Numbered from the stretch's first letter, positions 9,235 through 18,976 are shown. The stretch is DNA of 64,000 bases from Streptomyces hundungensis (GCF_003627815.1 NZ_CP032698.1:5704001-5768000), one strand, 5' to 3'. Notes: generated by a model not told the origin, from the letters alone. Numbers and translations are program-made.

Positions 9235-11832
9235 GTGCTGAAAACCTCCCCCGCGGAACCGGCGACGACCGAAGACAGCAGCCGCCCCCGCAGGAAGATC
9301 CTCGGGGCCCGGCTCCCCGGGGCCCAGACGCTGGCCGCCACCCTTTCGGCGCTGATCTCCATGGGCGCCTACTGTCTGGCGATGGCCGTTCACGGCACGT
9401 ATCCCTTCGGGTCGCGCTCGCGGGCCGTCAACGACCTCGGCAACCAGTTCGTGCCGTTCCACGCGCACCTGTGGGACCTCATGCACGGCACCACCTCCGG
9501 TGACCTCGTCTTCAACTGGGGCAGCGGCTTCGGCGTCCCCTTCCTCGGGGACTTCTTCACCTATCTGATGAACCCCTTCTCCTGGCTCGTCGGGCTCTTC
9601 CCCCGCGACCAGGTCGAGATACCGGTCTTCCTGGTCACCCTGTTGAGCGTCGGCCTCGCCGCGTTCTTGATGACCGTCTTCCTCGGCCGGCTGCGCCCCG
9701 GCTCGCCCTGGCTGCGCGCCCTGCTCTCGGTCGGCTACGCCGTCAGCGCCTGGATGATCTCCGACGGGTTCTCCGACCCCATGTGGATGTGGGGCCTGGC
9801 CGCCTTCCCCATGCTCGGCATCGCCTCCGACTGGTGCCTGCGCGGCCGCCACTGGATCCCCGGCGCGCTGCTCGTCTTCGCCGCCTGGGCCGGCAACTTC
9901 TACATCGCCGCCATGGCCACCATCGGCATGGGCCTGGTCTTCGTCGTCCGGCTGATCCTGGAGGACACCCCGGTCCGCCACCGTCTGAACGTGGCGCTGC
10001 GGGCCGGCGCCATGACCGCGACCGGGCTGCTGCTCGCCGCCCCCGTCCTCACCGTCGGCCTCAAGGCCAGCAAGCTCTCCCAGCCCGCCCCCGACGCCTC
10101 CTACAAGGGCGCGCCCGGCGCCACGGACTACCTCGCGCACCTGCTGCCCGGCGGGCTGCTCGGCAACGCGCCGCAGATCTCCGTCGGCATCCTGCCGCTG
10201 CTCCTCGTCCTCGCCTTCCCCTTCATGCGACGGGTGCCGGGCAAGGAGCGCATCGCCTGGTGCGTGCTGCTCGTCCTGGTCGCCCTCTCCTACATCTGGG
10301 CGCCGACGATCCTGCTCTGGCACGGCCTGGCCATGCCCAACGGCAGCCCCTACCGCGCCTCCATCGCCCTCACCTCGATGCTGGTGATGGTCGCCTGGCT
10401 GGCGCTGTCCCGCCGCCCCAGCCCCCGGGAACTGCTGTACGGCGCCGCCGTGACCGCCGTCGTCGCGCTGGTCGCCCTGCGCGGTCCCTACGCCTCGGGC
10501 GCCACCTGGATCCTCACCATCGGCGGCGGAATCCTCGCCCTGGTGCTGCTGGTCCTGCTGCACCGCCACCGCGACGACCGCCGGATGCGCACCGTGCTGA
10601 CCGGCGCGCTCGCGTGCGGCGTGTTCCTGTCGACCGCCTACTCCGTCTTCGCCGTCACCGTCATCCGCGACGGCAACGCCTGGTGGCAGCCGAAGCGGAC
10701 CCTGGACTCCCGCTCGCTCGCCGCCCGCGACGCCGTCCGCGCCCACGACGACTGGCCCGCCACCCGCAGCGACCCCGGCCCGCACGAGTTCGCCAACAAC
10801 GACCCCCTGCTCCTCGGCGGCCAGGGCGGCTCGTACTACAGCAGCTACGTCCCGGCGAAGACCGCCGCGGCCCTGCACGCCCTCGGCGCCGGCTGGTACA
10901 TACAGGGCCGCCACACCCTGAGCTTCACCGACCCCGTCGGCCGCGCCATCATGGGCGTCGGCAGCTATCTGGACTGGGCCAAGAACGGCAACGGCTTCAC
11001 CCAGCACGCGGTGGCCGCCCCGCCCGTGGTCACCCTGCGCCCCGGCAACGCCACCGACGCCAAGACCCACGACGCCTCGGTCTTCGCCCGCCAGGAGCGC
11101 GTGCTCGGCGCCACCGTCTACGACGTGCCCGCCCTCACCCCCGCCGGCGGCCCCACCCCGAAGACCGGGCGCTACAACGACTGGTGGCTGCCCGGCAACG
11201 CCAAGGGCGCCAAGTGGACGTCGTTCACCGCCCGTTGCACCCCCGGCAGCCAGGCCTACTGGTACGGACCCTGGTACGCGGGCAGCGTCCAGGCCCTCGG
11301 CACCACCACCGAACAGCACGGCCGCAACAGCATGACCAGCAACACCCTGCTGCCGCTCGGCACCGTCCCCGCGAGCGGCACCTTCACCGTCGCGCTCGGC
11401 ACCCACAAGGCGCAGGGCGTCCCGCAGTTTCCCGTCGGCTGCCTGAACCAGGCCAAGCTGGATGCCGCCGTCGACCACCTCAAGGCGACCGCGCCCGTGA
11501 AGGTCACCGCCGGCGGCCACACCATCGACGCCACCTTCCGCGAGGGCACCACCGGCACCGTCGTGATCTCCACCCCGGCCGTCACCGGCTGGCAGTGCTC
11601 GGTCGACGGCAAGCCCGCCCGAGCCCCCGGTACTCTTGGCGGGCTGATGGCCGTCAACCTCGGCGACGGCGGATCCCGGCTCTCGTGCTCCTTCCAGACG
11701 CCCGGACTGAAGCCCGGACTGCTGGCGAGCGGGCTGGCCCTGGTGGCGCTGCTCGCCGTCGGGATCGGCGGCGCCGTCCGCACCCGGTCGTCCCGCTCCT
11801 CCTCCCCGTCTTCTGCCAACGGAAAGCACTGA
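9235..11832 (+). CDS. YfhO family polytopic glycosyltransferase (GT-C type)
   Basis: This 865-residue membrane protein has about a dozen hydrophobic helices over residues 35-480, a large exported loop/domain (about 480-820), and one last helix near 830-850 before a basic tail. The early segment NDLGNQFVPFHAHLWD and the following helices match the YfhO family. In Bacillus and Listeria these enzymes use undecaprenyl-phosphate sugars to glycosylate lipoteichoic acid outside the membrane (family knowledge). The GTG start has GAGAAGG upstream. The stop overlaps the next start (TGATG), and the gene is followed by a GtrB-like and a GtrA gene. The polymer substrate is inferred from the neighbouring TagF fusion. 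Confidence 0.86.
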   Translation: MLKTSPAEPATTEDSSRPRRKILGARLPGAQTLAATLSALISMGAYCLAMAVHGTYPFGSRSRAVNDLGNQFVPFHAHLWDLMHGTTSGDLVFNWGSGFGVPFLGDFFTYLMNPFSWLVGLFPRDQVEIPVFLVTLLSVGLAAFLMTVFLGRLRPGSPWLRALLSVGYAVSAWMISDGFSDPMWMWGLAAFPMLGIASDWCLRGRHWIPGALLVFAAWAGNFYIAAMATIGMGLVFVVRLILEDTPVRHRLNVALRAGAMTATGLLLAAPVLTVGLKASKLSQPAPDASYKGAPGATDYLAHLLPGGLLGNAPQISVGILPLLLVLAFPFMRRVPGKERIAWCVLLVLVALSYIWAPTILLWHGLAMPNGSPYRASIALTSMLVMVAWLALSRRPSPRELLYGAAVTAVVALVALRGPYASGATWILTIGGGILALVLLVLLHRHRDDRRMRTVLTGALACGVFLSTAYSVFAVTVIRDGNAWWQPKRTLDSRSLAARDAVRAHDDWPATRSDPGPHEFANNDPLLLGGQGGSYYSSYVPAKTAAALHALGAGWYIQGRHTLSFTDPVGRAIMGVGSYLDWAKNGNGFTQHAVAAPPVVTLRPGNATDAKTHDASVFARQERVLGATVYDVPALTPAGGPTPKTGRYNDWWLPGNAKGAKWTSFTARCTPGSQAYWYGPWYAGSVQALGTTTEQHGRNSMTSNTLLPLGTVPASGTFTVALGTHKAQGVPQFPVGCLNQAKLDAAVDHLKATAPVKVTAGGHTIDATFREGTTGTVVISTPAVTGWQCSVDGKPARAPGTLGGLMAVNLGDGGSRLSCSFQTPGLKPGLLASGLALVALLAVGIGGAVRTRSSRSSSPSSANGKH

Positions 11833-12824
11833 TGATGAAGCTGTCGGTCGTCGTCCCCTGTTACAACGAAGAAGCGGTCATCGACCAATTCGACGCCAAG
11901 ACCCGCAGCGTGCTCGACGCCCTCGGGATCGAGTACGAGATCTGCTACGTGGACGACGGCAGCCGGGACAAGACGCTCCAGCACCTGCGCGCGCTCGCCG
12001 ACACCCACCCCGACGCCACCCGCTACGTCTCCTTCAGCCGCAACTTCGGCAAGGAGGCCGGCATGCTCGCCGGGCTGCGCGAGGCCACCGGCGACGCCGT
12101 CGTCATCATGGACGCCGACCTCCAGCACCCGCCCGAGCTCATCGAGCAGATGCTGGACCTCTACCAGCTGGGCCACGACCAGATCATCGCCCGCCGCACC
12201 CGCGAGGGCGACAAGAAGGTCCGCTCCGCCCTGAGCCGCATCTACTACCGCGCGGTCAACAAGTGGGTCGACGTCGAACTCACCGACGGCGTCGGCGACT
12301 TCCGCATGCTGTCGCGGCCCGCCGTGGACGCGCTGCTGTCGCTCGGCGAGTACAACCGCTTCTCCAAGGGCCTGTTCTCCTGGATCGGCTTCGACACCGT
12401 CACCTTCGACTACCAGAACGCCCAGCGCGAGGCCGGCGAGACCAAGTGGAAGTTCGGCTCGCTGCTGAACTACGGCATGGACGGCCTGATCTCGTTCAAC
12501 AACCGGCCGCTGCGCCTGGCGATCTGGCTCGGCGCGCTCCTGACCGGGGTCGGCGCCGCCTATGCGCTGTGGATCGTCATCGACGCCATCACCAACGGTC
12601 CGGGCCAGCCGGGCTACACCACCCTCGTCGCCATCATCGTCGGCCTCGGCGGGGTGCAGATGGTGATGCTGGGCCTGATCGGCGAGTACATCGGCCGCAT
12701 CTACTACGAGACCAAGCGCCGCCCGCACTTCCTGGTCAAGGAGGCGCACGGCTTCCCCGGCAAGCCCGAGGGCGTCCAGCGCCGCGAGGTGTACCGCTCC
12801 AAGCAGGGGGACAAGGTCCTCTGA
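11832..12824 (+). CDS. Polyprenyl-phosphate glycosyltransferase (GtrB/CsbB-like GT2)
   Basis: A 330-residue enzyme with an N-terminal GT2 domain of about 230 residues (VVVPCYNEE, VDDGSRDKT, MDADLQHPPE) and two C-terminal membrane helices near 235-260 and 270-295. This is the DPM1/GtrB/CsbB architecture, which transfers a sugar from a nucleotide donor to undecaprenyl phosphate on the cytoplasmic face. The start overlaps the YfhO stop, and the stop overlaps the GtrA start (TGATG both times), so the three are translated as a coupled unit. An ATG one codon later is an alternative start. The sugar is unknown. Confidence 0.9.
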   Translation: MMKLSVVVPCYNEEAVIDQFDAKTRSVLDALGIEYEICYVDDGSRDKTLQHLRALADTHPDATRYVSFSRNFGKEAGMLAGLREATGDAVVIMDADLQHPPELIEQMLDLYQLGHDQIIARRTREGDKKVRSALSRIYYRAVNKWVDVELTDGVGDFRMLSRPAVDALLSLGEYNRFSKGLFSWIGFDTVTFDYQNAQREAGETKWKFGSLLNYGMDGLISFNNRPLRLAIWLGALLTGVGAAYALWIVIDAITNGPGQPGYTTLVAIIVGLGGVQMVMLGLIGEYIGRIYYETKRRPHFLVKEAHGFPGKPEGVQRREVYRSKQGDKVL

Positions 12825-13261
12825 TGCCCAGTCAGCTCGGGCAGGTGATCAGATTCGGCTTCGTCGGCGGAGTCAACACCTGCACCTTCTACGCCTTCTA
12901 CTGGCCCCTGCTGCACCTGGCGAAGCTGCCCTACTTCGTCGCGTACACCATCGCCTTCCTGCTCAGCATGGTCGGCTCGTTCTTCCTCAACACCTACTTC
13001 ACCTATCGCACCAAGCCGAGCTGGAAGAAGTTCCTGCTCTTCCCGCTCACCAACGTCACCAACTTCGTGGTGCAGAGCGCAGGCCTGTTCGCCCTGGTGC
13101 ACTGGGTCGGGATGAACAAGACGATCGCCCCGCTGGTCGCCGCCGTGGTGGCGATCCCCTTCACCTATGTGCTGTCGCGCCGGATCCTGGTGCCCAAGCA
13201 GCCCGAGCCGGACGAGACGGACGAGACCCCGAGCGGCGCGCCGAAGATCCCGGTCAAGTAG
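12824..13261 (+). CDS. GtrA family flippase-like membrane protein
   Basis: This 145-residue protein has four hydrophobic helices and the GtrA signature (GFVGGVNT near the start and FLNTYFTYR after helix 2). The C-terminal tail is acidic and proline-containing. GtrA/GtcA proteins are thought to flip the undecaprenyl-phosphate sugar made by the partner GT2 to the outer face, where a GT-C enzyme uses it. Both partners lie directly upstream with overlapping codons. A strong bidirectional terminator follows. Confidence 0.9.
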   Translation: MPSQLGQVIRFGFVGGVNTCTFYAFYWPLLHLAKLPYFVAYTIAFLLSMVGSFFLNTYFTYRTKPSWKKFLLFPLTNVTNFVVQSAGLFALVHWVGMNKTIAPLVAAVVAIPFTYVLSRRILVPKQPEPDETDETPSGAPKIPVK

Positions 13262-13280
13262 GCGGCCACCACCCCACGAC

Positions 13281-13317
13281 GAAAGGGGGCGGACACCCAC
13301 GGTGTCCGCCCCCTTTC
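13281..13317. terminator. Bidirectional terminator after gtrA-like gene
   Basis: GAAAGGGGGCGGACAC pairs perfectly with GTGTCCGCCCCCTTTC, giving a 16-bp stem with a short loop. It lies between the convergent GtrA and PIG-L genes. Confidence 0.9.
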
Positions 13318-13336
13318 GCATACCTCAGGACAGGCC

Positions 13337-15556
13337 CTAGACGCGGCTGCCGGCGCTCTCCTGCCCCGCCGGCGCCCACTCGCCGAACTGCGCTCCCGGC
13401 CGCGACTGCCGGGCCGCGTACAGCTGGCCGTCCGTACCGAGCGCCGCCAGCACCGCGCGGCCCTCCACGTCCTGCGCCATCCCCGGTATCCCCACGAACT
13501 GCACGCCCGGAGCCTCCCAGCCTGCCTGCCGGCCCGAGCCGTCCGACGCCGGCACCACCCGGCCCTGCTCGTCCCTGGCCGCCAGCACCAGCGCCCCGCC
13601 GTTCCCGCTCAGCCGGTACGCCGAAACCCGCCCGTAGCCGCCCGCCGGAGTGCGCCGCGCCACCTTCCACGCCACGCCCGACACACCCGGAGCGGCCTCG
13701 GGAGAAGCCACCGCCACCTGGGCGGTGCCCGCCTGGCGGTAGACGGCGAGCGCGCCGCCCTTGCCGTCCGCGACCAGGCTCACCGCGCTGCCCGACGGCG
13801 TCAGACCCGTCGGCGCCGACAGCTTCGGCACCTGGCCGGGGGCCGGAGAGACCCAGTGCAACACCGTCTGGGCGGTCGGAGCCGCCACATGGAGGCGGCC
13901 CGAGGTGTCGACAAGGGCGTCGATGCCCTCCACCACCAGCGGGTGCACGGGCTCCTTGCCCGGCGGGTGGTCCAGCAATTGCCACGCCCCCCAGCCCTTG
14001 CCGCCCTTGCCGCTGCGCAGCGCGATGTCACCCGCCCAGTTCCTGGCCAGCACGTGCACGGTGCCGTCCGGGGAGACGGCGATCGCGGGATAGCCCGTCT
14101 CCAACGACTTCTCGGGAGCCGCATCCGGTGTGCCCAGCGACGACCACGCCCCGAACGTGGGCGCCCCCTCGGGGCCCACACCGTTCTGGAGGACGCACAC
14201 CAACTCCTTGTGGTGCTTTTGGCCCTTGAACGGCAGCACGGTACGCGTGGCGAACAGCTGAAGCGTTCCATCAGGGTGACGCGCCACCTCCACCTGCGGA
14301 TCCAGCGGACCACCCGCACTGCCCACCACGTCGAACGGCCCCGCCCAGGGCCCCTTGCCGGCCTCGCGCTCCACCCAGCAGCGCACCGCGCCGTTGAGCA
14401 CCGCGAACGCGGCCAGCCGGCCGTCCTTGAGCGGCGCCAGCCAACGCGAGGTGCCCGGCGCGCGGGTACGGGTGCCGCGCGCCCAGCCGGCCCCGCCCCC
14501 CTTCAACCCGTTCGCCCCCACCTTGAGGTCACCGCAGCCCGCGGCGTCCCCGCAGTCCCGGCGGTCCACCCAGCCGTACGCGTTCAACAACTGGGCCGTC
14601 CGCCGCGTGGTCGCCGCGTCCAGCGACGGCGGCGTGTAGTTGGTCGGGTAGCCGATGTAGCTGGACACCGACGCCGCACGCCGCTTGCCGCCGCCCCAGT
14701 ACCGCTCCATGGCGGCCTGCATGAACTGGGCCGAGGAGGTGTGGTCCTGATGGTCCAGATAGCTCAGACCGCGCAGTATCGTCGGCGCGCTCATCATCGC
14801 CACCGTCTCCCGCGGCGCGTGCAGGGGAGTGGGATCCAGGGTCCGTATCACCGTCGGATCCACCCGCGCGATCGTCGCCACCAGGGCGTCGATGATCTGG
14901 TCACGCGTATAGGCGCGCGGCATCCGCACCGTGCTGCCCGTGCCCGGAAGCGTCGGCAACTCCTTGACGGCGCCCAGCCACAGACCCCGCAGGCTCACCG
15001 GGCGCGGCACGCTCACATAGCGCGCCTCGCACAACCCCATGTAGATCAACTGCACATGGGGGGCCGATTGCAGATAGTGCAGCTCGGAACGGAAGCCCGG
15101 CAGCAGCTCCACCGGCTCCACCGTCCACGGGCTGTTGTCGTCACCCGTCGCCATCATCGCGTTGGCGGCCCGCAGCCCGTTTATGCGCGCCCGCGCGAAA
15201 CCCGGCCGGTCCGTCTTCGCCGTCTTGAACTGCGGTGACTTGCCCGGCGCGTTGCGTCCGTCCGACTCGCCGCTCGTCATGCACACCGTCACCGACAGGG
15301 CGCCGCTGCGTATCGACTGCTCCAGGTCGGGGTTCATGAAGTAGATGCTGTCGTCGGCGTGCGCGATCACATGCAGATACGCCTGATTGGCCGAATCGGA
15401 CGCCGGCTTGCCCGTCGTCGTCCCCGTGGACGGACTCGCGAGACCGCCCCCGCCCCGCGGTGCCAGCCACTGCCATCCGCCGTAGGCCAACGGCGCCGCC
15501 ACCAGGCCGCCCCCGGCGACCTGTAGCAGACGTCGGCGAGATGGTGACGACGGCAT
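13337..15556 (-). CDS. Exported PIG-L family deacetylase with propeller-like C-terminal domain
   Basis: A 739-residue protein. The N-terminus MPSSPSRRRLLQ followed by a hydrophobic Ala/Gly run looks like a Tat-type signal. A PIG-L (GlcNAc deacetylase-like) domain follows, with the metal motif HADD at 66-69 and TSGESDGRN. The family removes N-acetyl groups from GlcNAc-type substrates using Zn. From about residue 345 to the end there are repeated Trp/Gly-rich units (e.g. WSSLGTP, GWGAWQLL) resembling a lectin-like beta-propeller, which suggests polysaccharide binding outside the cell. The start at 15556 is preferred over upstream Met codons because AAGGAG lies eight bases before it. It sits next to surface-polymer genes, so trimming of that polymer is possible. 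Confidence 0.82.
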   Translation of the reverse strand: MPSSPSRRRLLQVAGGGLVAAPLAYGGWQWLAPRGGGGLASPSTGTTTGKPASDSANQAYLHVIAHADDSIYFMNPDLEQSIRSGALSVTVCMTSGESDGRNAPGKSPQFKTAKTDRPGFARARINGLRAANAMMATGDDNSPWTVEPVELLPGFRSELHYLQSAPHVQLIYMGLCEARYVSVPRPVSLRGLWLGAVKELPTLPGTGSTVRMPRAYTRDQIIDALVATIARVDPTVIRTLDPTPLHAPRETVAMMSAPTILRGLSYLDHQDHTSSAQFMQAAMERYWGGGKRRAASVSSYIGYPTNYTPPSLDAATTRRTAQLLNAYGWVDRRDCGDAAGCGDLKVGANGLKGGGAGWARGTRTRAPGTSRWLAPLKDGRLAAFAVLNGAVRCWVEREAGKGPWAGPFDVVGSAGGPLDPQVEVARHPDGTLQLFATRTVLPFKGQKHHKELVCVLQNGVGPEGAPTFGAWSSLGTPDAAPEKSLETGYPAIAVSPDGTVHVLARNWAGDIALRSGKGGKGWGAWQLLDHPPGKEPVHPLVVEGIDALVDTSGRLHVAAPTAQTVLHWVSPAPGQVPKLSAPTGLTPSGSAVSLVADGKGGALAVYRQAGTAQVAVASPEAAPGVSGVAWKVARRTPAGGYGRVSAYRLSGNGGALVLAARDEQGRVVPASDGSGRQAGWEAPGVQFVGIPGMAQDVEGRAVLAALGTDGQLYAARQSRPGAQFGEWAPAGQESAGSRV

Positions 15557-15848
15557 TCGGCACGCTCCTTGTCGCATCCATGTGCCCCGAGTCCCCCGGG
15601 CGTCCGCCATGGAGTTGTTCGAACAGTCATCAGGAGGGAGGGCGTAGCGGCTCCCCAGGTTTCACTTCCGCCGCGAAATTTGCCCGGCCGGTATAAAACC
15701 GCACGGTACGGACGTGTGGGCTTCAGCACCCCGTCCCACCACGACATCCCCAGTTTTCACACTTTTTCGAGCTTAAAGGTCAGGTGCACGGCCTTGATGA
15801 GACTGTCCGCCGACTGGAACCTCCAAGCGCCCACCGCCCGTCCTGACA
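15557..15848. other. Divergent intergenic region
   Basis: About 290 bp between the PIG-L gene and proB. It is richer in A/T than its surroundings (for example around 15750-15785), as expected for divergent promoters. No RNA gene, repeat or small ORF with a ribosome site was recognised. Confidence 0.5.
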
Positions 15849-15854
15849 TAGATT
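15849..15854 (+). promoter_or_regulatory. -10 hexamer TAGATT, leaderless proB start
   Basis: TAGATT lies seven bases before the proB GTG, with no Shine-Dalgarno sequence. Confidence 0.5.
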
Positions 15855-15861
15855 TCACCGT

Positions 15862-16989
15862 GTGACAGTGGCAAGGCAGCAGGTGGCACAGGCCCGCAGG
15901 ATTGTAGTCAAGATCGGTTCGTCCTCGCTCACCACCGCCTCCGGTGGACTCGACGCGGACCGGGTCGACGCCCTCGTCGACGTGCTCGCCAAAGCGCGCA
16001 GCGGCGGCGAGAAGGAGATCGTGCTCGTCTCCTCCGGCGCCATCGCCGCCGGCCTCGCCCCGCTCGGCCTGCGCCGCCGGCCCAAGGACCTCGCCCGCCA
16101 GCAGGCCGCCGCCAGCGTCGGCCAGGGCCTCCTCGTCGCGCGCTACACCGCCTCGTTCGCCCGCTACGGCGTACGCGTGGGACAAGTGCTGCTCACCACC
16201 GACGACACCAGCCGGCGCGCCCACTACCGCAACGCCTACCGCACCCTCGACCAGCTGCTGGCCATGGGCGCCCTGCCCGTCGTCAACGAGAACGACACCG
16301 TCGCCACCGACGAGATCCGCTTCGGTGACAACGACCGCCTCGCCGCCCTGGTCGCCCATCTCGTCCGCGCCGACCTGCTCGTCCTGCTCTCCGACGTCGA
16401 CGGCCTCTACGACGGCGACCCCGCCAAACCCGGCACCTCGCGGATAGACGAAGTACGCGGCCCCGACGACATCGCCCACGTCCAGATCGGCAGCGCCGGC
16501 AAGGCCGGCGTCGGCACCGGCGGCATGGTCACCAAGGTCGAGGCCGCCCGCATCGCGGCGGCCGCCGGCATCCCCGTCGTCCTCACCTCCGCCAGCCACG
16601 CCGCCGACGCCCTGGCCGGCCGCGCCACAGGCACCCACTTCCACCGCACCGGGCGCCGCTCCGCCGACCGCCTGCTGTGGCTCGCCCACGCCTCCACCCC
16701 GCAAGGCGCCCTGATCCTCGACGACGGAGCCGTCCGCGCCATCGTCGACGGCCACAAATCGCTGCTCCCCGCCGGGATCGCCGCCGTCGAAGGCGACTTC
16801 GTCGCGGGCGACCCCGTCGAGCTGCGCGACCTCCAGGGCCGCGCCATCGCCCGCGGCCTCGTCAACTTCGACGCCAAGGAACTGCCCCGGCTCCTCGGTC
16901 ACTCCACCCACGACCTCGCCCGAGAACTCGGCCCCGGCTACGAGCGCGAAGTCGTACACAGGGACGATCTGGTCGTCCTGCACCCCTGA
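15862..16989 (+). CDS. proB: Glutamate 5-kinase
   Basis: A 375-residue enzyme that phosphorylates glutamate in the first step of proline synthesis. The amino-acid-kinase domain starts with VVKIGSSSLT and continues with VSSGAIAAG, NENDTVATDE and FGDNDRLAA, all typical substrate and ATP loops. The last ~100 residues form the PUA domain. The start is a GTG that also reads as the first codon after a TAGATT hexamer, so translation is probably leaderless. proA follows after one small gene. Confidence 0.96.
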   Translation: MTVARQQVAQARRIVVKIGSSSLTTASGGLDADRVDALVDVLAKARSGGEKEIVLVSSGAIAAGLAPLGLRRRPKDLARQQAAASVGQGLLVARYTASFARYGVRVGQVLLTTDDTSRRAHYRNAYRTLDQLLAMGALPVVNENDTVATDEIRFGDNDRLAALVAHLVRADLLVLLSDVDGLYDGDPAKPGTSRIDEVRGPDDIAHVQIGSAGKAGVGTGGMVTKVEAARIAAAAGIPVVLTSASHAADALAGRATGTHFHRTGRRSADRLLWLAHASTPQGALILDDGAVRAIVDGHKSLLPAGIAAVEGDFVAGDPVELRDLQGRAIARGLVNFDAKELPRLLGHSTHDLARELGPGYEREVVHRDDLVVLHP

Positions 16990-17142
16990 AACGGCTGAAA
17001 GTCCAGCCATAAGACAGACACCTTCAGGAAAACCACCCCGCGCCCGGCCTCGGGCTGGTCAACTTTGAAGACGGGGGTACGCGCGGACCGGAACCCGCGC
17101 AGTACCGCACCGCATCGCACACAGCAGCACAGGAGGCCGCCG

Positions 17143-17601
17143 GTGAGACGAGCGCGCCCGGGGGCGGCGCCCCGAGGGACGACGGCTGAGCGGACCCTGA
17201 CCAGTGTGGGGACGGGGGCCGACGTCGAAGCCACAGAGGTACCCGAAAAGGCCGGGGACACCCCCAGGCTGTGGCACATCACGCTCAGCGTCTGCGGAGC
17301 CGAGGCGCCGCTGACGGAGGTCCGCCGCGGCCTCGAACAGCTCGCCCACGACCATCCCTTTCTGCTGACCAGCCGCTACGCCGGTGACCACGCCGAAATC
17401 CGCTACTGGGAAGAGGCCCGCGACCTCCATGACGCGGCAGCCGTCGCGCTGCGCCTGTGGGGCGAACACCGCTCGACCGCCAAGCTCCCGCCCTGGGAGA
17501 TCGTCGGCCTGGAAGTCATCGACCGCGGCACCTACCACCAGCGGCTCGCCGAGGGGTACGGGCCACCACCGGCCGCACCCGTGGGCGTCCACCCCTTCTG
17601 A
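17143..17601 (+). CDS. Conserved hypothetical protein between proB and proA
   Basis: A 152-residue protein I do not recognise by function. Residues 1-45 are basic and low in complexity. Residues 45-150 look like a small soluble alpha/beta domain ([38 protein letters not shown]). The GTG at 17143 was chosen because AGGAGG lies six bases upstream; an earlier in-frame ATG at 17065 has no ribosome site. It lies between proB and proA, but nothing in the protein suggests a proline-pathway enzyme. Confidence 0.75.
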   Translation: MRRARPGAAPRGTTAERTLTSVGTGADVEATEVPEKAGDTPRLWHITLSVCGAEAPLTEVRRGLEQLAHDHPFLLTSRYAGDHAEIRYWEEARDLHDAAAVALRLWGEHRSTAKLPPWEIVGLEVIDRGTYHQRLAEGYGPPPAAPVGVHPF

Positions 17602-17662
17602 CCCGACCGTCCACCCCGTCTCGGTCAGTGGAACCGGGGCGAAACGCCCGGCCCGCGCGCAT

Positions 17663-17668
17663 TACCCT
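17663..17668 (+). promoter_or_regulatory. -10 hexamer TACCCT, leaderless proA start
   Basis: TACCCT lies six bases before the ATG of proA, with no Shine-Dalgarno sequence between. Confidence 0.55.
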
Positions 17669-17674
17669 GCGGAC

Positions 17675-18976
17675 ATGGCTTCGCACTCCTCGCCCACGCC
17701 GGCTCCCGCCCACGACGACATGTCCCCGGTCACGCGCACCGCCCACCGGGCGCGCGCCGCGGCCGCCGAGATCGCGCCACTTCCGCGCGCGGTCAAGGAC
17801 GAGGTGCTGCTCGCGATCGCCGACGCCCTCGAAGCGCGGACCGCCGAGATCGTCGAGGCCAACGCCCTCGACGTCGCCAAGGCCCGCGAGGCCGGCACCA
17901 GCGAAACCGTCATCGACCGGCTCACCCTCGACCCCGAGCGGATCCGCGCCATCGCCTCCGACGTGCGCGACGTGGCGGCCCTGCCCGACCCCGTCGGCGA
18001 AGTCGTCCGCGGCTCCACCCTGCCCAACGGCATCGACCTGCGCCAGATCCGCGTCCCGCTCGGCGTCGTCGGCATCATCTACGAGGCCCGGCCCAATGTG
18101 ACCGTGGACGCCGCGGCCCTCTGCCTCAAGTCCGGCAACGCCGTCCTGCTGCGCGGCTCGTCCTCCGCCTACGCCTCCAACACCGCCCTCGTACGCGTCC
18201 TGCGCGACGCGGTCGAGGGCACGGGCCTGCCCGCCGACGCCATCCAGCTGGTACCCGGCGAATCCCGGGACTCCGTACGGGAGTTGATGCGCGCCCGTGG
18301 CCTCGTCGACGTCCTCATCCCGCGCGGCGGCGCCTCGCTGATCCGCACCGTCGTCGAGGAATCCATCGTCCCCGTCATCGAGACCGGCACCGGCAACTGC
18401 CACGTCTACGTCGACGCCCAGGCCGACCTCGACATGGCCGTCGACATCCTGATCAACTCCAAGGCCCAGCGGCCCTCGGTCTGCAACTCCGCCGAAACCC
18501 TCCTCGTCCACCGGGACATCGCGGACGCCTTCCTGCCGCGCGCCCTGAACGCGCTCGCCGAGGCCAACGTCACCGTCCACGCCGACGAACGCGTGCGGGC
18601 CTACGCGGACGCCTCCAAGGCCACCGTCGTGGAAGCCACGACCGAGGACTGGGAGACCGAATACCTCTCGTACGACATCGCCGCGGCCGTCGTCGACTCC
18701 CTGGACGCGGCCGTCGCCCACATCCGGCGGTGGACCTCCGGACACACCGAGGCCATCGTCACCACCTCCCAGGCCGCGGCCCGCCGCTTCACCCAGCTGG
18801 TGGACTCCACCACCGTCGCCGTCAACGCCTCCACCCGGTTCACCGACGGAGGCCAGTTCGGATTCGGCGCGGAAATCGGCATCTCCACCCAGAAGCTGCA
18901 CGCCCGCGGCCCCATGGGACTGCCCGAACTGACCTCGACGAAGTACATCGTCACCGGCGACGGCCACATCCGCTAG
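17675..18976 (+). CDS. proA: Gamma-glutamyl phosphate reductase
   Basis: A 433-residue NADPH-dependent enzyme that reduces gamma-glutamyl phosphate to glutamate semialdehyde, using the product of proB. Clear family blocks are [42 protein letters not shown] and [10 protein letters not shown] with the catalytic Cys, plus a C-terminal [20 protein letters not shown]. The ATG at 17675 follows a TACCCT hexamer. The Met at 17720 would give a length closer to other bacterial ProA, so the first 15 residues are less certain. Confidence 0.96.
   Translation: MASHSSPTPAPAHDDMSPVTRTAHRARAAAAEIAPLPRAVKDEVLLAIADALEARTAEIVEANALDVAKAREAGTSETVIDRLTLDPERIRAIASDVRDVAALPDPVGEVVRGSTLPNGIDLRQIRVPLGVVGIIYEARPNVTVDAAALCLKSGNAVLLRGSSSAYASNTALVRVLRDAVEGTGLPADAIQLVPGESRDSVRELMRARGLVDVLIPRGGASLIRTVVEESIVPVIETGTGNCHVYVDAQADLDMAVDILINSKAQRPSVCNSAETLLVHRDIADAFLPRALNALAEANVTVHADERVRAYADASKATVVEATTEDWETEYLSYDIAAAVVDSLDAAVAHIRRWTSGHTEAIVTTSQAAARRFTQLVDSTTVAVNASTRFTDGGQFGFGAEIGISTQKLHARGPMGLPELTSTKYIVTGDGHIR

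Noticed and set aside
8908..11829. A very long antisense reading frame opposite the YfhO gene (and similar ones opposite obg, proB, proA and leuS)
   Set aside because: Such frames are usual shadows in G+C-rich DNA; their sequences are Gly/Ala/Arg/Val-rich without recognisable domains, whereas the other strand encodes clear families.
17065..17142. The earlier ATG for the hypothetical gene between proB and proA
   Set aside because: No ribosome site precedes it, whereas the GTG at 17143 has AGGAGG six bases upstream.
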